Source of the DNA: Cyclobacteriaceae bacterium
GTDB taxonomy: Bacteria; Bacteroidota; Bacteroidia; Cytophagales; Cyclobacteriaceae
Direction of reading: 5' to 3'
DNA length: 64,000 nt
NCBI GenBank assembly: GCA_958296015.1
Contig: CATQIH010000017.1
Span: forward strand, 62,001-126,000
The notes below the pieces were generated by a model, which did not search any database, was not told where the DNA came from, and saw nothing but the letters and a program-made list of their open reading frames with translations. How positions within the stretch are numbered: the first letter of the stretch is position 1; every line of letters begins with the position of its first letter. The position numbers and the translations under genes were made by a program. Shown one piece after another: positions 18,359 to 27,096 of this stretch.

Positions 18359-18812
18359 GGAATGCGAACAAAATAAAGTACCGAAGTTTTGCTTACCTTT
18401 GTGATTGCATCAACAAAGACAAGAGTATGGTAGGATACAATCAAGCCGCCGAGCAAACGATGTTACGTTTCTATACCGGCCTTCCAGAAAAAGAGCGTCG
18501 TTACTATGCAGCCCAGGAGGTAGAAAAGCTGATAGTGTTAAAAAGTCGTCCCTTGTGCATGCAAATGTTATCGGTGTCTATATTCAATCTATTGCTAAGG
18601 TATTATTTCCTCTGAAAGCGTAATGGTAACGGGTCATAACAAGTAGCCATCACTGCCGAGCTAAGATGCTGGTGAGGAAGCGAAAAATATCTGTGGCAGT
18701 ATCAGATGAGCCAGTTTAATGACAATTCGCGGCCTGGCAAAGATCATAGTCAAGTAAAAATGGAATATCTTTGCTGTAAAACATTTCATCCTCTCGTCTG
18801 TTGAAATCCTGA
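18359..18812 (+). pseudogene. remnant of an ISAzo13-type transposase N-terminus and unassigned sequence
   Basis: At 18427-18540 a frame reads MLRFYTGLPEKERRYYAAQEVEKL. This resembles the N-terminal segment of ISAzo13 transposases (a short, Arg-rich 'RF-Y-L-EK-RR-YAA-E' pattern), after which similarity stops. A TACCTTTG box at 18393-18400 resembles a Bacteroidota -7 element but has no clear -33 partner. The rest, to 18812, shows nothing I can support. The fragment is too short to be active and lacks the catalytic region, which for this family is found at 2-963. Confidence 0.4.
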
Positions 18813-19871
18813 ATGCTCAAAAGAATGTATAATGATGCAACCCAATGGGAAGACTGGCATTGGTTAGTTAAATATATCCCTATCATACCTGTTTGGTGTT
18901 GGTATTGCCTGAAATCTCGCGCTGTATGGTTCTTCACACCCTCAAATCCTACCCTCACTTTTGGGGGGTTTCTAGGAGAGACAAAACAAGAGATGTACAA
19001 ACAACTCCCCATATCAACTTATCCTTCCAGTATATATATAAAACCTACCACGGATTTTGACCATGTAAAATTACAATTCATTTCGGCGAATCTGAAGTAT
19101 CCGGTGGCTGTTAAGCCTGACGCAGGAATGATGGGCCTTATGTTTAGAAAGATCAATTCTGATGAAGGCTTACAGCTATACCATTCGGCAATGCCGGTTG
19201 ATTATATCATTCAGGAGTTTATCTATTATCCACTGGAGGTGAGTGTTTTCTATTACCGTTACCCAGATAGTAGTCAGGGAACCATCACAGGGTTTTTAAA
19301 GAAGGAATTTTTGCAAGTTACCGGCGATGGAAATGCGACACTTTTACAATTAATGCTGAATTATTCAAGGGTAAGTCCAAGACTGGAAGAAATGAAACGT
19401 AAGCACGAAAGTAGGCTCGGGGAAATCATACCCGAGGGCCAATCATTCTGTCTTTCTCCAGCACTCAATCTGAGTCGTGGAGGGAAACTCATCAATCTTG
19501 AATTTGAAAAAGACGAAAGACTTCTGCGCGTCTTTGATGATCTTAGCCATTATACAAAATCTTTTTTTTATGGAAGGTATGACATTAAATGCAGCTCTAT
19601 TGAAGCGTTGAAAAAGGGCAATAACTTTTCTATTCTTGAATATAATGGAAGTGGAGCGGAGCCGCACCATATATATGGCAATAAGAACACACTTTTAAAA
19701 GCTTATCGTATATTGCTTCACCACTGGAAGATTCTGTACAGGATATCTGTGATCAACCACAAAAAGGGAATAGCTTACTGGGGTTTTATGAGGGGAATAA
19801 GACATTCAAAGACTGCAAAACGTCATTTTAAAATGCTTAGCCAACTCGATGGCAGATTTCCACTTTGTTAA
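18813..19871 (+). CDS. ATP-grasp family protein, D-alanine-D-alanine-ligase-like
   Basis: The 352-residue protein carries ATP-grasp features: KYPVAVKPDAGMMGLMFRKI (lysine in the first ATP-binding strand and a Gly-rich loop), DYIIQEFIYYPLEVSVFYYR, YDIKCSSIEALKKGNNFSILEYNGSGAEPHHIY with the acidic and Asn metal ligands (D-K..., LEYNGSG). Similar stand-alone proteins in Bacteroidota are annotated as D-Ala-D-Ala-ligase-like, but their substrates are not known. An N-terminal aromatic stretch (WHWLVKYIPIIPVWCWYCL) could be a membrane anchor. It lies alone between transposase remnants on both sides, so it is probably a passenger of mobile DNA. Another start at the ATG at 18825 would shorten it by four residues. 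Confidence 0.65.
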   Translation: MLKRMYNDATQWEDWHWLVKYIPIIPVWCWYCLKSRAVWFFTPSNPTLTFGGFLGETKQEMYKQLPISTYPSSIYIKPTTDFDHVKLQFISANLKYPVAVKPDAGMMGLMFRKINSDEGLQLYHSAMPVDYIIQEFIYYPLEVSVFYYRYPDSSQGTITGFLKKEFLQVTGDGNATLLQLMLNYSRVSPRLEEMKRKHESRLGEIIPEGQSFCLSPALNLSRGGKLINLEFEKDERLLRVFDDLSHYTKSFFYGRYDIKCSSIEALKKGNNFSILEYNGSGAEPHHIYGNKNTLLKAYRILLHHWKILYRISVINHKKGIAYWGFMRGIRHSKTAKRHFKMLSQLDGRFPLC

Positions 19872-20035
19872 TCATAACGAAGTAGAATCAAACTCAGGAG
19901 CAGATTTTGTTTAACATAATATTAGTTACTATACTTACTGGATCGTCCGTAAATTAGTAGTCAGGAGGTATTCTGAGTAATATTCTAAGAGTTACGCGAA
20001 GATGTTTAACTTAGGGAAAAGTGAAAACGATGGGC

Positions 20036-20422
20036 ATAGAGAAATATATTGCTTATTGATCTACAGGGAGGTAGTCTTTCAATGGACGATTCTACCCTGT
20101 ATAACCCTACAGTAACGAGTTGGTTGGCTACTTCTGGCGGTCTGGCAAGCATCACAAAAGTGTTAAGGGCTCCTTAATCGTATTGGTCTACACGATGGCT
20201 ACAGGATATGGCGTCCCGGTTAACTATCGGGTGTACCGACATAGCGCGCAAAAGACAAACCGGACCGCCGGGCGAAATAACTATTTTCAAGACATGGCTC
20301 GGGAAGTATGGAAGGAATTGCGTCCTGTTTGGGTCTCAGCCGACAGTTGGTATAGCTCTTTAGATAATCGCGCAGCGAACCGTCTAAAGTTCTTGAGAAA
20401 CCTGGAAGCAGGTATCTACTAG
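20036..20422 (+). pseudogene. IS701/IS4-like transposase remnant
   Basis: A first frame gives LIDLQGGSLSMDDSTLYNP (the 'SMDDS' region with the first catalytic Asp). A second frame at 20120-20422 gives VGYFWRSGKHHKSVKGSL, GVPVNYRVYR, NYFQDMAREV and VSADSWYSSLDNRAANRLKFLRNLE. These correspond to consecutive parts of DDE transposases of the IS701/IS4 kind (GKHHKTVKG, PVNYR, DSWYS). Frame changes, small insertions and a stop right after FLRN show decay, and the C-terminal third is absent. The 160 bases before it contain nothing I recognise. Confidence 0.6.
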
Positions 20423-20507
20423 AAAAGATTGTATTGTATCTTGCCAACCTTCGTTTATGAAATAGGCAAAATATCTTTGAAGAATAGCGGCAACGTAATT
20501 TTGAAAT

Positions 20508-21575
20508 TCACATATTTCTTTCGTAACTGCCATTTTCAAAACTGACTTTAAAGTTAGACTTAAAAAGTTTACTGGGTAAATAATAATCTGTGGTGATGAC
20601 TTGTGCGCCTGATGCCTTCGCTTTTTCAAACCTATGATAATCATTTTTCCTTGCTTCCTGGGTGTCTGCATCTGCTCGTGTGCGAACCATATACCCTAAT
20701 GCTACCAAGTTTTTAATTTTCTTAAAATTTTTAATAGGGTCATTAATAATTCTAAAAGCAGCATTGGGATTTCCTTCTTCTTGATTTACAAATAATGTAG
20801 CACCTTTTGAATTTGAAAAACCGGACAGATATTCATTGGTTTTTTCCTCACCCTCATCTAAAACGAACAGAAACCTATTTTTTACCTTATTTAACAAAGG
20901 CCAGCCATTGGTGAGTACCGCTTGCTCAAGCGTTTCAAAATCACCTCTAACCATAGCTGGAGTGATCAAACGCTCTTCGCCGAACACTTCCAGTATCTCT
21001 GTATCGATACTTTGTAAAGCTCCAGCAGTAAATGGGAGTGGCTTTCTGGTTCGTGGAATCTCGCCGTCTTTGGCGTTAATGGTGATGATGATTGGCGTAT
21101 GCCCCTCATTGGCCTGAGACCATTTTTTTAATTCCTTTAGGGCATCCTTGAATAGAAGTTGATGGCTTCTAAAATCAATTTCTTGCACATGAAAAATCTT
21201 TAGCCCAGGTAATTGCAACTTTTGTTCAACATCAAAAGGTTGAGGTTCTTCACCCAGAGATTTAACAATTTCCAATCCTTTAGGATCAGCATAATAACCT
21301 CCTTTTGGATCATAAAAAACATCCAATTCCAAGCCACGCAGCCCCAAATCCAATTGTTCTGATAGTGGAATATGTTCGTACTCCAAACTACTCAATGCAG
21401 GATTCTCTTTCAACAAATAATCCATCAAGGGCTTTTCAATCCTGATCTTATAACTATTGTGACTGCCAATGACCTGAATTTGGTTCAATTTAATTTCCTC
21501 TAAACTCTTACGCGCTGAATTACTAAAAAGTACGACGGAGATAATCAGTAACAGTGTGATATATAATGTTTTCAT
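20508..21575 (-). CDS. calcium-dependent phosphoinositide-specific phospholipase C family protein, exported
   Basis: The 355-residue protein has an N-terminal signal segment (LYITLLLIISVVLFSNSA) and a PI-PLC-type barrel: IQVIGSHNSYKIRIEKP (first catalytic His), LSEQLDLGLRGLELDVFYDP (Glu/Asp metal or substrate ligands), KIFHVQEIDFRSH, and HTPIIITINAKDG. This is the pattern of the Ca2+-dependent PI-PLC-C1 group common in Bacteroidota and Actinobacteria. It would cleave phosphodiester lipids outside the cell; the natural substrate in such bacteria is not established. The C-terminus includes ARADADTQEARKNDYHRF and VITTDYY, typical for the end of the barrel. It stands alone between decayed transposase sequences. 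Confidence 0.82.
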   Translation of the reverse strand: MKTLYITLLLIISVVLFSNSARKSLEEIKLNQIQVIGSHNSYKIRIEKPLMDYLLKENPALSSLEYEHIPLSEQLDLGLRGLELDVFYDPKGGYYADPKGLEIVKSLGEEPQPFDVEQKLQLPGLKIFHVQEIDFRSHQLLFKDALKELKKWSQANEGHTPIIITINAKDGEIPRTRKPLPFTAGALQSIDTEILEVFGEERLITPAMVRGDFETLEQAVLTNGWPLLNKVKNRFLFVLDEGEEKTNEYLSGFSNSKGATLFVNQEEGNPNAAFRIINDPIKNFKKIKNLVALGYMVRTRADADTQEARKNDYHRFEKAKASGAQVITTDYYLPSKLFKSNFKVSFENGSYERNM

Positions 21576-22228
21576 AGGCTTGGTTTTATTCGCGGTTCAA
21601 CGCTTATTAAATGGCATAGGGTATCGTCATTGTCAATAATATACTGCTTACAGGTTTTGATGCGCCCATTGAGCGTGCTATATCCCGATAGGGCGATCAT
21701 TGCCCATAATCTACTGCAAGCCAGAGTGAATCGGGTAGGCCCGGAATGCAAGGATAAGGATTTTGTGGGTGTCGGGCATCGCCTAAAACGAGCATTGGAT
21801 AATTATGAAGAAACAGCCCGCAAAGAAATTACCGACTGTCTTTCTGATAATGAGCTAGTTCACTTGATTGAAAGCAGTCATACGCCAAGGTTTTGGAACG
21901 TACTGTCCTTACAAGTTCCCTACTACTAAAAAGCAAAAGGTGGGTTGAAGAAGAATGGTCATAGGAAGAATTTACCGCTACTAAGGCTTTATTTAATCTA
22001 TTAACGCCATCAAGCGGGGAAGAAAGGCGTTGAGCGCGATAACAGGCAAAGGGGCCTTATCACTGATACCTTGACCAAACATTTAAAACCGTTCAATGGA
22101 TTATAGGGGCTAAAACAAGTTTTAAACTTTTTTTATTAATGAAACAGTAGTTTGATCAGACTTAACAAACCGCCAATACCAGGGATAAACAACCCGGCAG
22201 CAAACATGCGTATAGGTAGCAGCAATGA
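21576..22228 (+). other. degenerate region with an unrecognised short ORF
   Basis: In these 650 bases one plus-strand frame is open at 21630-21929 and reads PDRAIIAHNLLQAR, VGVGHRLKRALDNYEE and LSDNELVHLIESS. It looks like protein but resembles no family I know. The DNA behind it (21930-22110) keeps coding-like stretches split by several stops. The simplest reading is another decayed mobile-element gene. A minus-strand frame at 22136-22220 encodes a hydrophobic tail (AAGLFIPGIGGLLSLIK) that may be the end of a lost membrane protein gene. Confidence 0.25.
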
Positions 22229-22438
22229 ATGCTGGTGGCTGATCAGACAAAAGTAGCAGAACACATCGTGGAACTTAGCAAGCAAAACGTTACCTTTGCC
22301 ACCTGCCAGAATACCATGCATCACCACAACGTAGAAGAAAGCGCGTTGGTGCCCCAGGCCACTACGGTTCCGTCAGGATTGGTAGAGATTATTCTCAAGC
22401 AGGAATCCGGCTGGACATATGTGAAAGGCGGAATCTAA
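22229..22438 (+). pseudogene. C-terminal half of a DsrE-family protein
   Basis: The 69 residues read VAEHIVELSKQNVTFATCQNTMHHHNV and TTVPSGLVEIILKQESGWTYVKGG. They match the second half of DsrE/DsrF-like proteins of about 130-150 residues, in which 'vtFaaCenTm' contains the conserved Cys and 'TVPSGv-EIv-kQeeGW-YiK' forms the C-terminus. The N-terminal half, with the first strand and ligand-contact loop, is not found upstream in any frame. It is therefore probably a truncated remnant. The DUF3124 gene starts 26 bases later. Confidence 0.6.
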
Positions 22439-22463
22439 CGCTCAGTATTTTAACACGCTCCTT

Positions 22464-22988
22464 ATGAAGATTCTTTTGTACATAGTTCCCCTCTGGCTGA
22501 TGGTCAGTTGTAGTCAGCCGGATACTACAGAAATATTTCATCTGCCGGAGCCACATTATAGGTTTGTGCAGGTAGATACGGCCCGCTTCGTGCAATTCGA
22601 AGAGATGTATGTACCGGTATACTCTGATATTTATAATTTTGACGGACGCACGAAGTTCCTGCTCACCGTTACCCTAAGCTTGCGAAATACCAGTACATCT
22701 GACAGCCTGTACATTAGCAAGGTAAATTACCACGATTCTAAAGGCAGGCAGGTCAGAAGCTACCTGGACAGTACTATTGTTTTACAACCACTGGAATCTG
22801 TTGATTTTGTGGTAGAAAATCATGAAAAACAAGGAGGCACGGGTGCGCTCTTTCTAGTAGACTGGGGTACTACGCAGCCAACTACCCGACCTGTGGTTCA
22901 GGCTGTAATGATCACCACTACCTCGCAGCAGGGTATTTCTTTTATCACCGAAGGCGTAACGATCAGGCAGAAGGTACAGCAGCCGTAA
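22464..22988 (+). CDS. DUF3124 domain lipoprotein
   Basis: The 174-residue protein has a lipobox (WLMVSC) with Cys at about residue 16. The rest follows the DUF3124 pattern: EEMYVPVYSDIYNFDGRTKFLLTVTLSLRNTS, LYISKVNYHDSKGRQVRSYLD, LQPLESVDFVVENHEKQGGTGALFLVDW and PVVQAVMITTTSQQGISFI. The fold should be an all-beta, Ig-like domain; no activity is known for the family. It precedes the cation/proton antiporter gene by about 110 bases on the same strand, and similar proteins are found near ion-transport genes, but a joint role is only a guess. Confidence 0.8.
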   Translation: MKILLYIVPLWLMVSCSQPDTTEIFHLPEPHYRFVQVDTARFVQFEEMYVPVYSDIYNFDGRTKFLLTVTLSLRNTSTSDSLYISKVNYHDSKGRQVRSYLDSTIVLQPLESVDFVVENHEKQGGTGALFLVDWGTTQPTTRPVVQAVMITTTSQQGISFITEGVTIRQKVQQP

Positions 22989-23096
22989 ACAACCGGTGCT
23001 GAGTTTACTGCAACGCTACTATAAAGGTTTTGATAGTATTGACCCTGTATTCGGATTGAAACGTAAAACCAATAAACCTTCAGTTAATTATCTGAC

Positions 23097-25076
23097 ATGG
23101 AAATACCTTTGCTCACAGACATCACAATCATCTTAGGACTATCCGTATTGGTAGTGTATGTCTTTCAGAAGCTTCGTCTTCCTACTATTCTGGGTTTTCT
23201 GATGACCGGCCTGATCGTTGGGCCTTACGGACTAAGCTTTGTCTCTGCCTCTCATGAAATTGATGTATTGTCGGAGATTGGTATCATTCTTCTGCTATTT
23301 ATCATTGGTATGGAGTTTTCGCTCAAGAGCCTGATCGCTATCAAAAAGACGGTGTTTGTTGGCGGGTCATTCCAGGTAGGCTTTACCATACTGCTGGTAT
23401 TCGGCATTGCTTACCTGATGGGGTTTGGAGCTCCCGAAGCCACTTTTCTGGGCTTTGTCTTCGCGCTGAGCAGTACGGCCATTGTGCTGAAAATATTACA
23501 GGAACGCAGTGAGGTAAATAGTCCGCATGGCAAAATCTCTCTAGCTATCCTGATCTTCCAGGACATTATCGTTGTGCCTATGATGCTGCTCACTCCTTTG
23601 ATGGCCGGTCAGTCTGACGATATCTTTGGGGCTGTTCTTCAGCTGGTTTTGAAAACGGTGGCCGTTTTGCTGGTGGTGTGGTTTGGTGCCAGGCTGATCA
23701 TTCCCAGGCTGCTGTACGAAGTAGCTAAAACCAAGAGCCGCGAGCTATTCCTCTTATTTGTGGTGGTGATCTGCTTTTCGGTCGCCTGGGCCACCTCTGC
23801 CATCGGATTGTCTTTGGCACTGGGTGCTTTTATAGCAGGACTGGTTATTTCAGAATCCGAATACAGCCATCAGGCAACCGGTATCATTATTCCTTTCAGA
23901 GAAATTTTCACCAGCTTTTTCTTTGTCTCTATCGGCATGTTGCTGGACATCTCTTTTCTTTTCATACACCTACCGGTGATCCTGGGTCTGCTGGTGGCGG
24001 TGATACTCCTGAAAGCCGGTGTTGCGGCGGTTGCCTCCCTCATACTCAAATATCCAATGCGAGTCGCCATCACAGTGGGTCTTTGCCTGTTTCAGGTAGG
24101 AGAATTCGCCTTTATTTTATCCAAATCCGGCATGGAATATGAGCTACTGACTGGTGATGTATATCAGTACTTCTTATCAGTTTCTATCTTATCGATGGCC
24201 ATCACGCCCTTTGTGATACAATACGCGGAACCCATCACCCGCCTGCTGGTGAAATCTCCACAATCTGGGCTAAAAACCACAAACAGTAGCAGCACTTCAG
24301 AAGAAAAGTTTCTGGAAGAACTACATGATCATACCATGATCATCGGGTATGGGGTTAACGGAAGGAACGTGGCACATGCTGCCCGGTTTGCCGACATTCC
24401 TTATGTGATCATTGAGATGAATGCTGCCACGGTGAGAGCAGAAAAAGCCAAAGGAGAGCCTATCTACTTCGGAGATGCCACCAACGAAGTGGTGCTCGAA
24501 CACCTCAAAGTATACCGTGCCCGTGTGGCAGTGGTAGCTATTTCTGATCCGCCAGCCACCAAGCGGGTGATCATCAGCATACGTGCCATCTGCCCGACGG
24601 TACATGTGATTGTCAGAACCCGCTTTATGAATGAAATGGACGAGTACCACCGCCTGGGTGCCGATGAGGTGATTCCGGAAGAGTTTGAAACATCTATTGA
24701 AATATTCAGCCGTATGTTGCACAAATACCTGGTGCCGCAGGATGAGGTGGAGCATTTTGTACAGGAAATTCGCTCGGATAATTATGAAATACTCAGGCCA
24801 CAGTCGGCCAGAAACCGACACATAGCACCGCTTTCTATTCCTGATATTAATATCACTTCGTTGAAAGTGCAATCAGACAATAACAACATCGTAGGCAGGA
24901 AGATCAGGGATGCTAACATCCGTTTGGAACACAGCATCAACATACTCGCTATCCAGCGAAACGAACAATACATCACACACATCGAAGCGGATACGGTGAT
25001 CTATCAGGACGATATTCTTTATCTGGCGGGCAGCCCTGAAGCCATTGCTGCTTTCAACGAAAAAATCAGGTTGTAG
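23097..25076 (+). CDS. CPA2-family monovalent cation:proton antiporter with TrkA domains (KefB/YbaL-like)
   Basis: The 659-residue protein has an N-terminal Na+/H+-exchanger-type membrane domain of about 380 residues (LRLPTILGFLMTGLIVGPYG, GIILLLFIIGMEFS, ALSSTAIVLKIL, LGAFIAGLVISES, CLFQVGEFAFIL). A TrkA-N Rossmann domain starts near residue 412 (HTMIIGYGVNGRNVAHAAR with GxGxxG, and FGDATNEVVLEH). A TrkA-C domain closes it (VGRKIRDANI to LYLAGSPEAI). CPA2 members of this layout exchange K+ or Na+ for H+ and are gated by nucleotides or glutathione. It heads a group of stress-linked genes. The ATG at 23097 gives the normal start. It converges on the HdeD-like gene with 6 bases between the stops. 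Confidence 0.92.
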   Translation: MEIPLLTDITIILGLSVLVVYVFQKLRLPTILGFLMTGLIVGPYGLSFVSASHEIDVLSEIGIILLLFIIGMEFSLKSLIAIKKTVFVGGSFQVGFTILLVFGIAYLMGFGAPEATFLGFVFALSSTAIVLKILQERSEVNSPHGKISLAILIFQDIIVVPMMLLTPLMAGQSDDIFGAVLQLVLKTVAVLLVVWFGARLIIPRLLYEVAKTKSRELFLLFVVVICFSVAWATSAIGLSLALGAFIAGLVISESEYSHQATGIIIPFREIFTSFFFVSIGMLLDISFLFIHLPVILGLLVAVILLKAGVAAVASLILKYPMRVAITVGLCLFQVGEFAFILSKSGMEYELLTGDVYQYFLSVSILSMAITPFVIQYAEPITRLLVKSPQSGLKTTNSSSTSEEKFLEELHDHTMIIGYGVNGRNVAHAARFADIPYVIIEMNAATVRAEKAKGEPIYFGDATNEVVLEHLKVYRARVAVVAISDPPATKRVIISIRAICPTVHVIVRTRFMNEMDEYHRLGADEVIPEEFETSIEIFSRMLHKYLVPQDEVEHFVQEIRSDNYEILRPQSARNRHIAPLSIPDINITSLKVQSDNNNIVGRKIRDANIRLEHSINILAIQRNEQYITHIEADTVIYQDDILYLAGSPEAIAAFNEKIRL

Positions 25077-25082
25077 CTGTTT

Positions 25083-25646
25083 CTAGGAGAGTACAGACAC
25101 GTCCTTGTGCGCATGGCGTTCTGTAGTCCAGTCTATTTCTTTGAGCTTGTTGCAGGCATAAAACATACTGCCGCCCAGCAGCAAGGCAAATATGGCTATT
25201 TCGTAGGTTAGCGAAATAGGTTCCAACACCAAACTGATTGCCACAAACAGCCCAAAGGCAACAGCTGAAAATCCGGCTATTACCATGATTTGCCAATTGA
25301 GAAACCTGGCTTTAATTTTATTGAAGCGTATGGCCATGATACTGCCTGTCATGACAAGCCAAAGGGCGATCAAAGCTATAAAGACCGATGCCGACATAGC
25401 GGCTGTTGCCAGCACCGTTGCGCCAATCATAGCTTCGGCTCCGCCCTTCATGCGCATTGCCAGTTGTCCGCGCTGAAGGTTGCGCAGCACTGTAATGCTT
25501 CCGCTTAGAAAGACGAGCACGCCAAAAGGAAAGATCAATGCCTGAATCTGCTGCCCAGGGTAACATAGGGCAACCAATCCGAAGGGAACAACGGCCATTG
25601 CTTTGAGCCAAAGGCTGGTTCTATAATTATCAAGCGTTTCTTTCAT
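25083..25646 (-). CDS. HdeD/DUF308-family membrane protein
   Basis: From the ATG at 25646 the product has 187 residues with six hydrophobic segments arranged in the pairwise repeat typical of HdeD/DUF308 proteins (LWLKAMAVVPFGLVALCYPG, IQALIFPFGVLVFLSGSITV, SASVFIALIALWLVMTGSIMAIR, FLNWQIMVIAGFSAVAFGLFVA, ISLTYEIAIFALLLGGSMFY). HdeD of Escherichia coli belongs to the acid-resistance regulon; its molecular function is unknown. A longer frame to 25679 adds 11 residues without hydrophobic character, so I prefer the internal ATG. It is 150 bases from the MreB paralogue on the same strand. Confidence 0.78.
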   Translation of the reverse strand: MKETLDNYRTSLWLKAMAVVPFGLVALCYPGQQIQALIFPFGVLVFLSGSITVLRNLQRGQLAMRMKGGAEAMIGATVLATAAMSASVFIALIALWLVMTGSIMAIRFNKIKARFLNWQIMVIAGFSAVAFGLFVAISLVLEPISLTYEIAIFALLLGGSMFYACNKLKEIDWTTERHAHKDVSVLS

Positions 25647-25800
25647 GGTCGTCAGGTTGAAGGTTGAAAAATAACTCAAACCAAAACTACCCCACCTACC
25701 AGCAAAACAAAACGACTTATGTCACCATAAGTCGTTGATTCTGATCATCTAAAACCTGTTTGTCGTGCAGTAAGCATCTATCAAACAAGCGTACGTTTTG

Positions 25801-26826
25801 CTATTGAAACACCACCGGTTTGAAGTTTTTAGCTTCCTGCATGATAGTCGTCAGACCTTTGGCGACCGACAGCAAAGCATTTTCATCATGATGTACGGGT
25901 AACTTGGTTTTTTCTTCCAGCCGTTGTTTCAGACCCCGCAGCAGTGAACCTCCACCGGTCAGGTGAATGCCATTCTCATAGATATCACCGGCAAGCTCGG
26001 GCGGACATTCTTCCAGTGCCAGTAGCACCGCCTGTTCTATCTTGGCGACTACATTGTTTAAGATGTAGGCGATCTCTTCATGGTCTATCTGCTTGCATGC
26101 CGGCAAACCGGTCATCAGGTCTTTGCCTACCACATTACAGGGCTGGAGAACCTGATGCCATGATTCCGTAGCGGCACCCACTTTGATTTTCAACTGCTCG
26201 GCAATGCGGGTGCCCACCGACATGTTGTAGTTGCTTTTAAAAAACTGCTGAATGTCTTCATCAAACGTGTCACCCGCCACTTTGATAGACTGATGAGAGA
26301 CCACTCCTGACAAAGACAGCACCACGATTTCGGTGATTCCTCCACCAATATCTACTAAAAACTTGCCGTCAGGTTCCTGAATATTGAGGCCAAGACCAAT
26401 GGCAGCCGCCACAGGTTCGAAAACCAGGTTAATACGATTGCCCCCAAACTGTTCCAATGCATCGCGCAGGGCACGGCGTTCCACTTCTGTAGTATCGTAA
26501 GGAATGCCAGCCACGATGTCGTCAAAGCCACCGAATAACGATGACCTGGGGTACTGTTTCACCAGGTACTTAAGCATGCAACTGGCCGATTCATAGTCCA
26601 CAATTACACCTTCTTTCAAAGGTTTGAGCACTCTCAGGTGGCCGTTGGCTTTACCCAGCATCTCATATGCCTCCTGCCCTACTGCCTTCACAGAATGACT
26701 GTCTCTGTGCCATGCGATACAGGAAGGCTGGGAAACATAGTTAAGTTCGCTGGTGGCAAGCACGGTGTTGCTGTTGCCCAGATCAATGGCGATGCCTGAT
26801 CCTCTTTTTAAGCGGATGTTGAACAT
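25801..26826 (-). CDS. mreB: MreB-like rod-shape actin homologue
   Basis: The 341-residue protein has all actin-fold signatures of MreB: GIAIDLGNSNTVL (phosphate 1), VIVDYESASCMLKYL, AGIPYDTTEVERRAL, VFEPVAAAIGLGL, FLVDIGGGITEIVVLS (phosphate 2), SIKVAGDTFDEDI and GIHLTGGGSLLRGL (adenosine). MreB filaments guide cell-wall synthesis in rod-shaped cells. Here mreC, mreD and mrdA are absent and the gene lies among stress genes on a plasmid-like replicon. That points to an accessory paralogue, and the sequence is divergent at the start (a Leu-Lys-Arg-Gly-Ser-Gly lead and NSNTVL rather than ANTL). An array of 21-bp repeats lies directly upstream. Confidence 0.85.
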   Translation of the reverse strand: MFNIRLKRGSGIAIDLGNSNTVLATSELNYVSQPSCIAWHRDSHSVKAVGQEAYEMLGKANGHLRVLKPLKEGVIVDYESASCMLKYLVKQYPRSSLFGGFDDIVAGIPYDTTEVERRALRDALEQFGGNRINLVFEPVAAAIGLGLNIQEPDGKFLVDIGGGITEIVVLSLSGVVSHQSIKVAGDTFDEDIQQFFKSNYNMSVGTRIAEQLKIKVGAATESWHQVLQPCNVVGKDLMTGLPACKQIDHEEIAYILNNVVAKIEQAVLLALEECPPELAGDIYENGIHLTGGGSLLRGLKQRLEEKTKLPVHHDENALLSVAKGLTTIMQEAKNFKPVVFQ

Positions 26827-26873
26827 TGAGTTGAATAAAGTAATATTGAATTATTATTTTGAATAGCATCTAA

Positions 26874-27076
26874 CCCCTGGCTTCAGTTTGAATTCCCCTG
26901 GCTTCAGTTTGAATTCCCCTGGCTTCAGTTTGAATTCCCCTGGCTTCAGTTTGAATTCCCCTGGCTTCAGTTTGAATTCCCCTGGCTTCAATTTGAATTC
27001 CCCTGGCTTCAGTTTGAATTCCCCTGGCTTCAGTTTGAAACTGAAGCCAGATAGTGAAAATCAGTCTGAGACTGAA
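26874..27076. repeat. eight tandem 21-bp repeats ending in a perfect hairpin
   Basis: Eight direct copies of a 21-bp unit (cccctggcttcag followed by tttgaatt) run head to tail from 26874 to 27041. They are identical except for one G-to-A change in unit 6 and the end of unit 8. Each unit boundary contains an EcoRI-type GAATTC. Immediately after unit 8 comes its reverse complement, so 27025-27051 forms a perfect hairpin (13-bp arms, one central base). A weaker copy (ctgaagtcggatag) follows up to 27076. The array fills the space between the 3' end of the Rnk-like gene and the 5' end of mreB, both on the minus strand, so it lies in the mreB leader or acts as a terminator or protein-binding array. 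A heptapeptide frame on the plus strand has no proper start. Confidence 0.9.
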
Positions 27077-27096
27077 GTCGGATAGTACATTGAGCC

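Noticed and set aside
22136-22327. Minus-strand 63-residue hydrophobic frame
   Set aside because: Its first part overlaps the DsrE fragment; only the last 25 residues look membrane-like, which is too little to call a gene.
26874-27076. CRISPR array
   Set aside because: Units are directly adjacent with no spacers, are only 21 bp, and no cas genes are present.
26888-27085. Plus-strand frame encoding eight NSPGFSL heptapeptides
   Set aside because: It is only the 21-bp DNA repeat read as codons; it has no ATG or ribosome-binding site, and the region is a spacer between two minus-strand genes.
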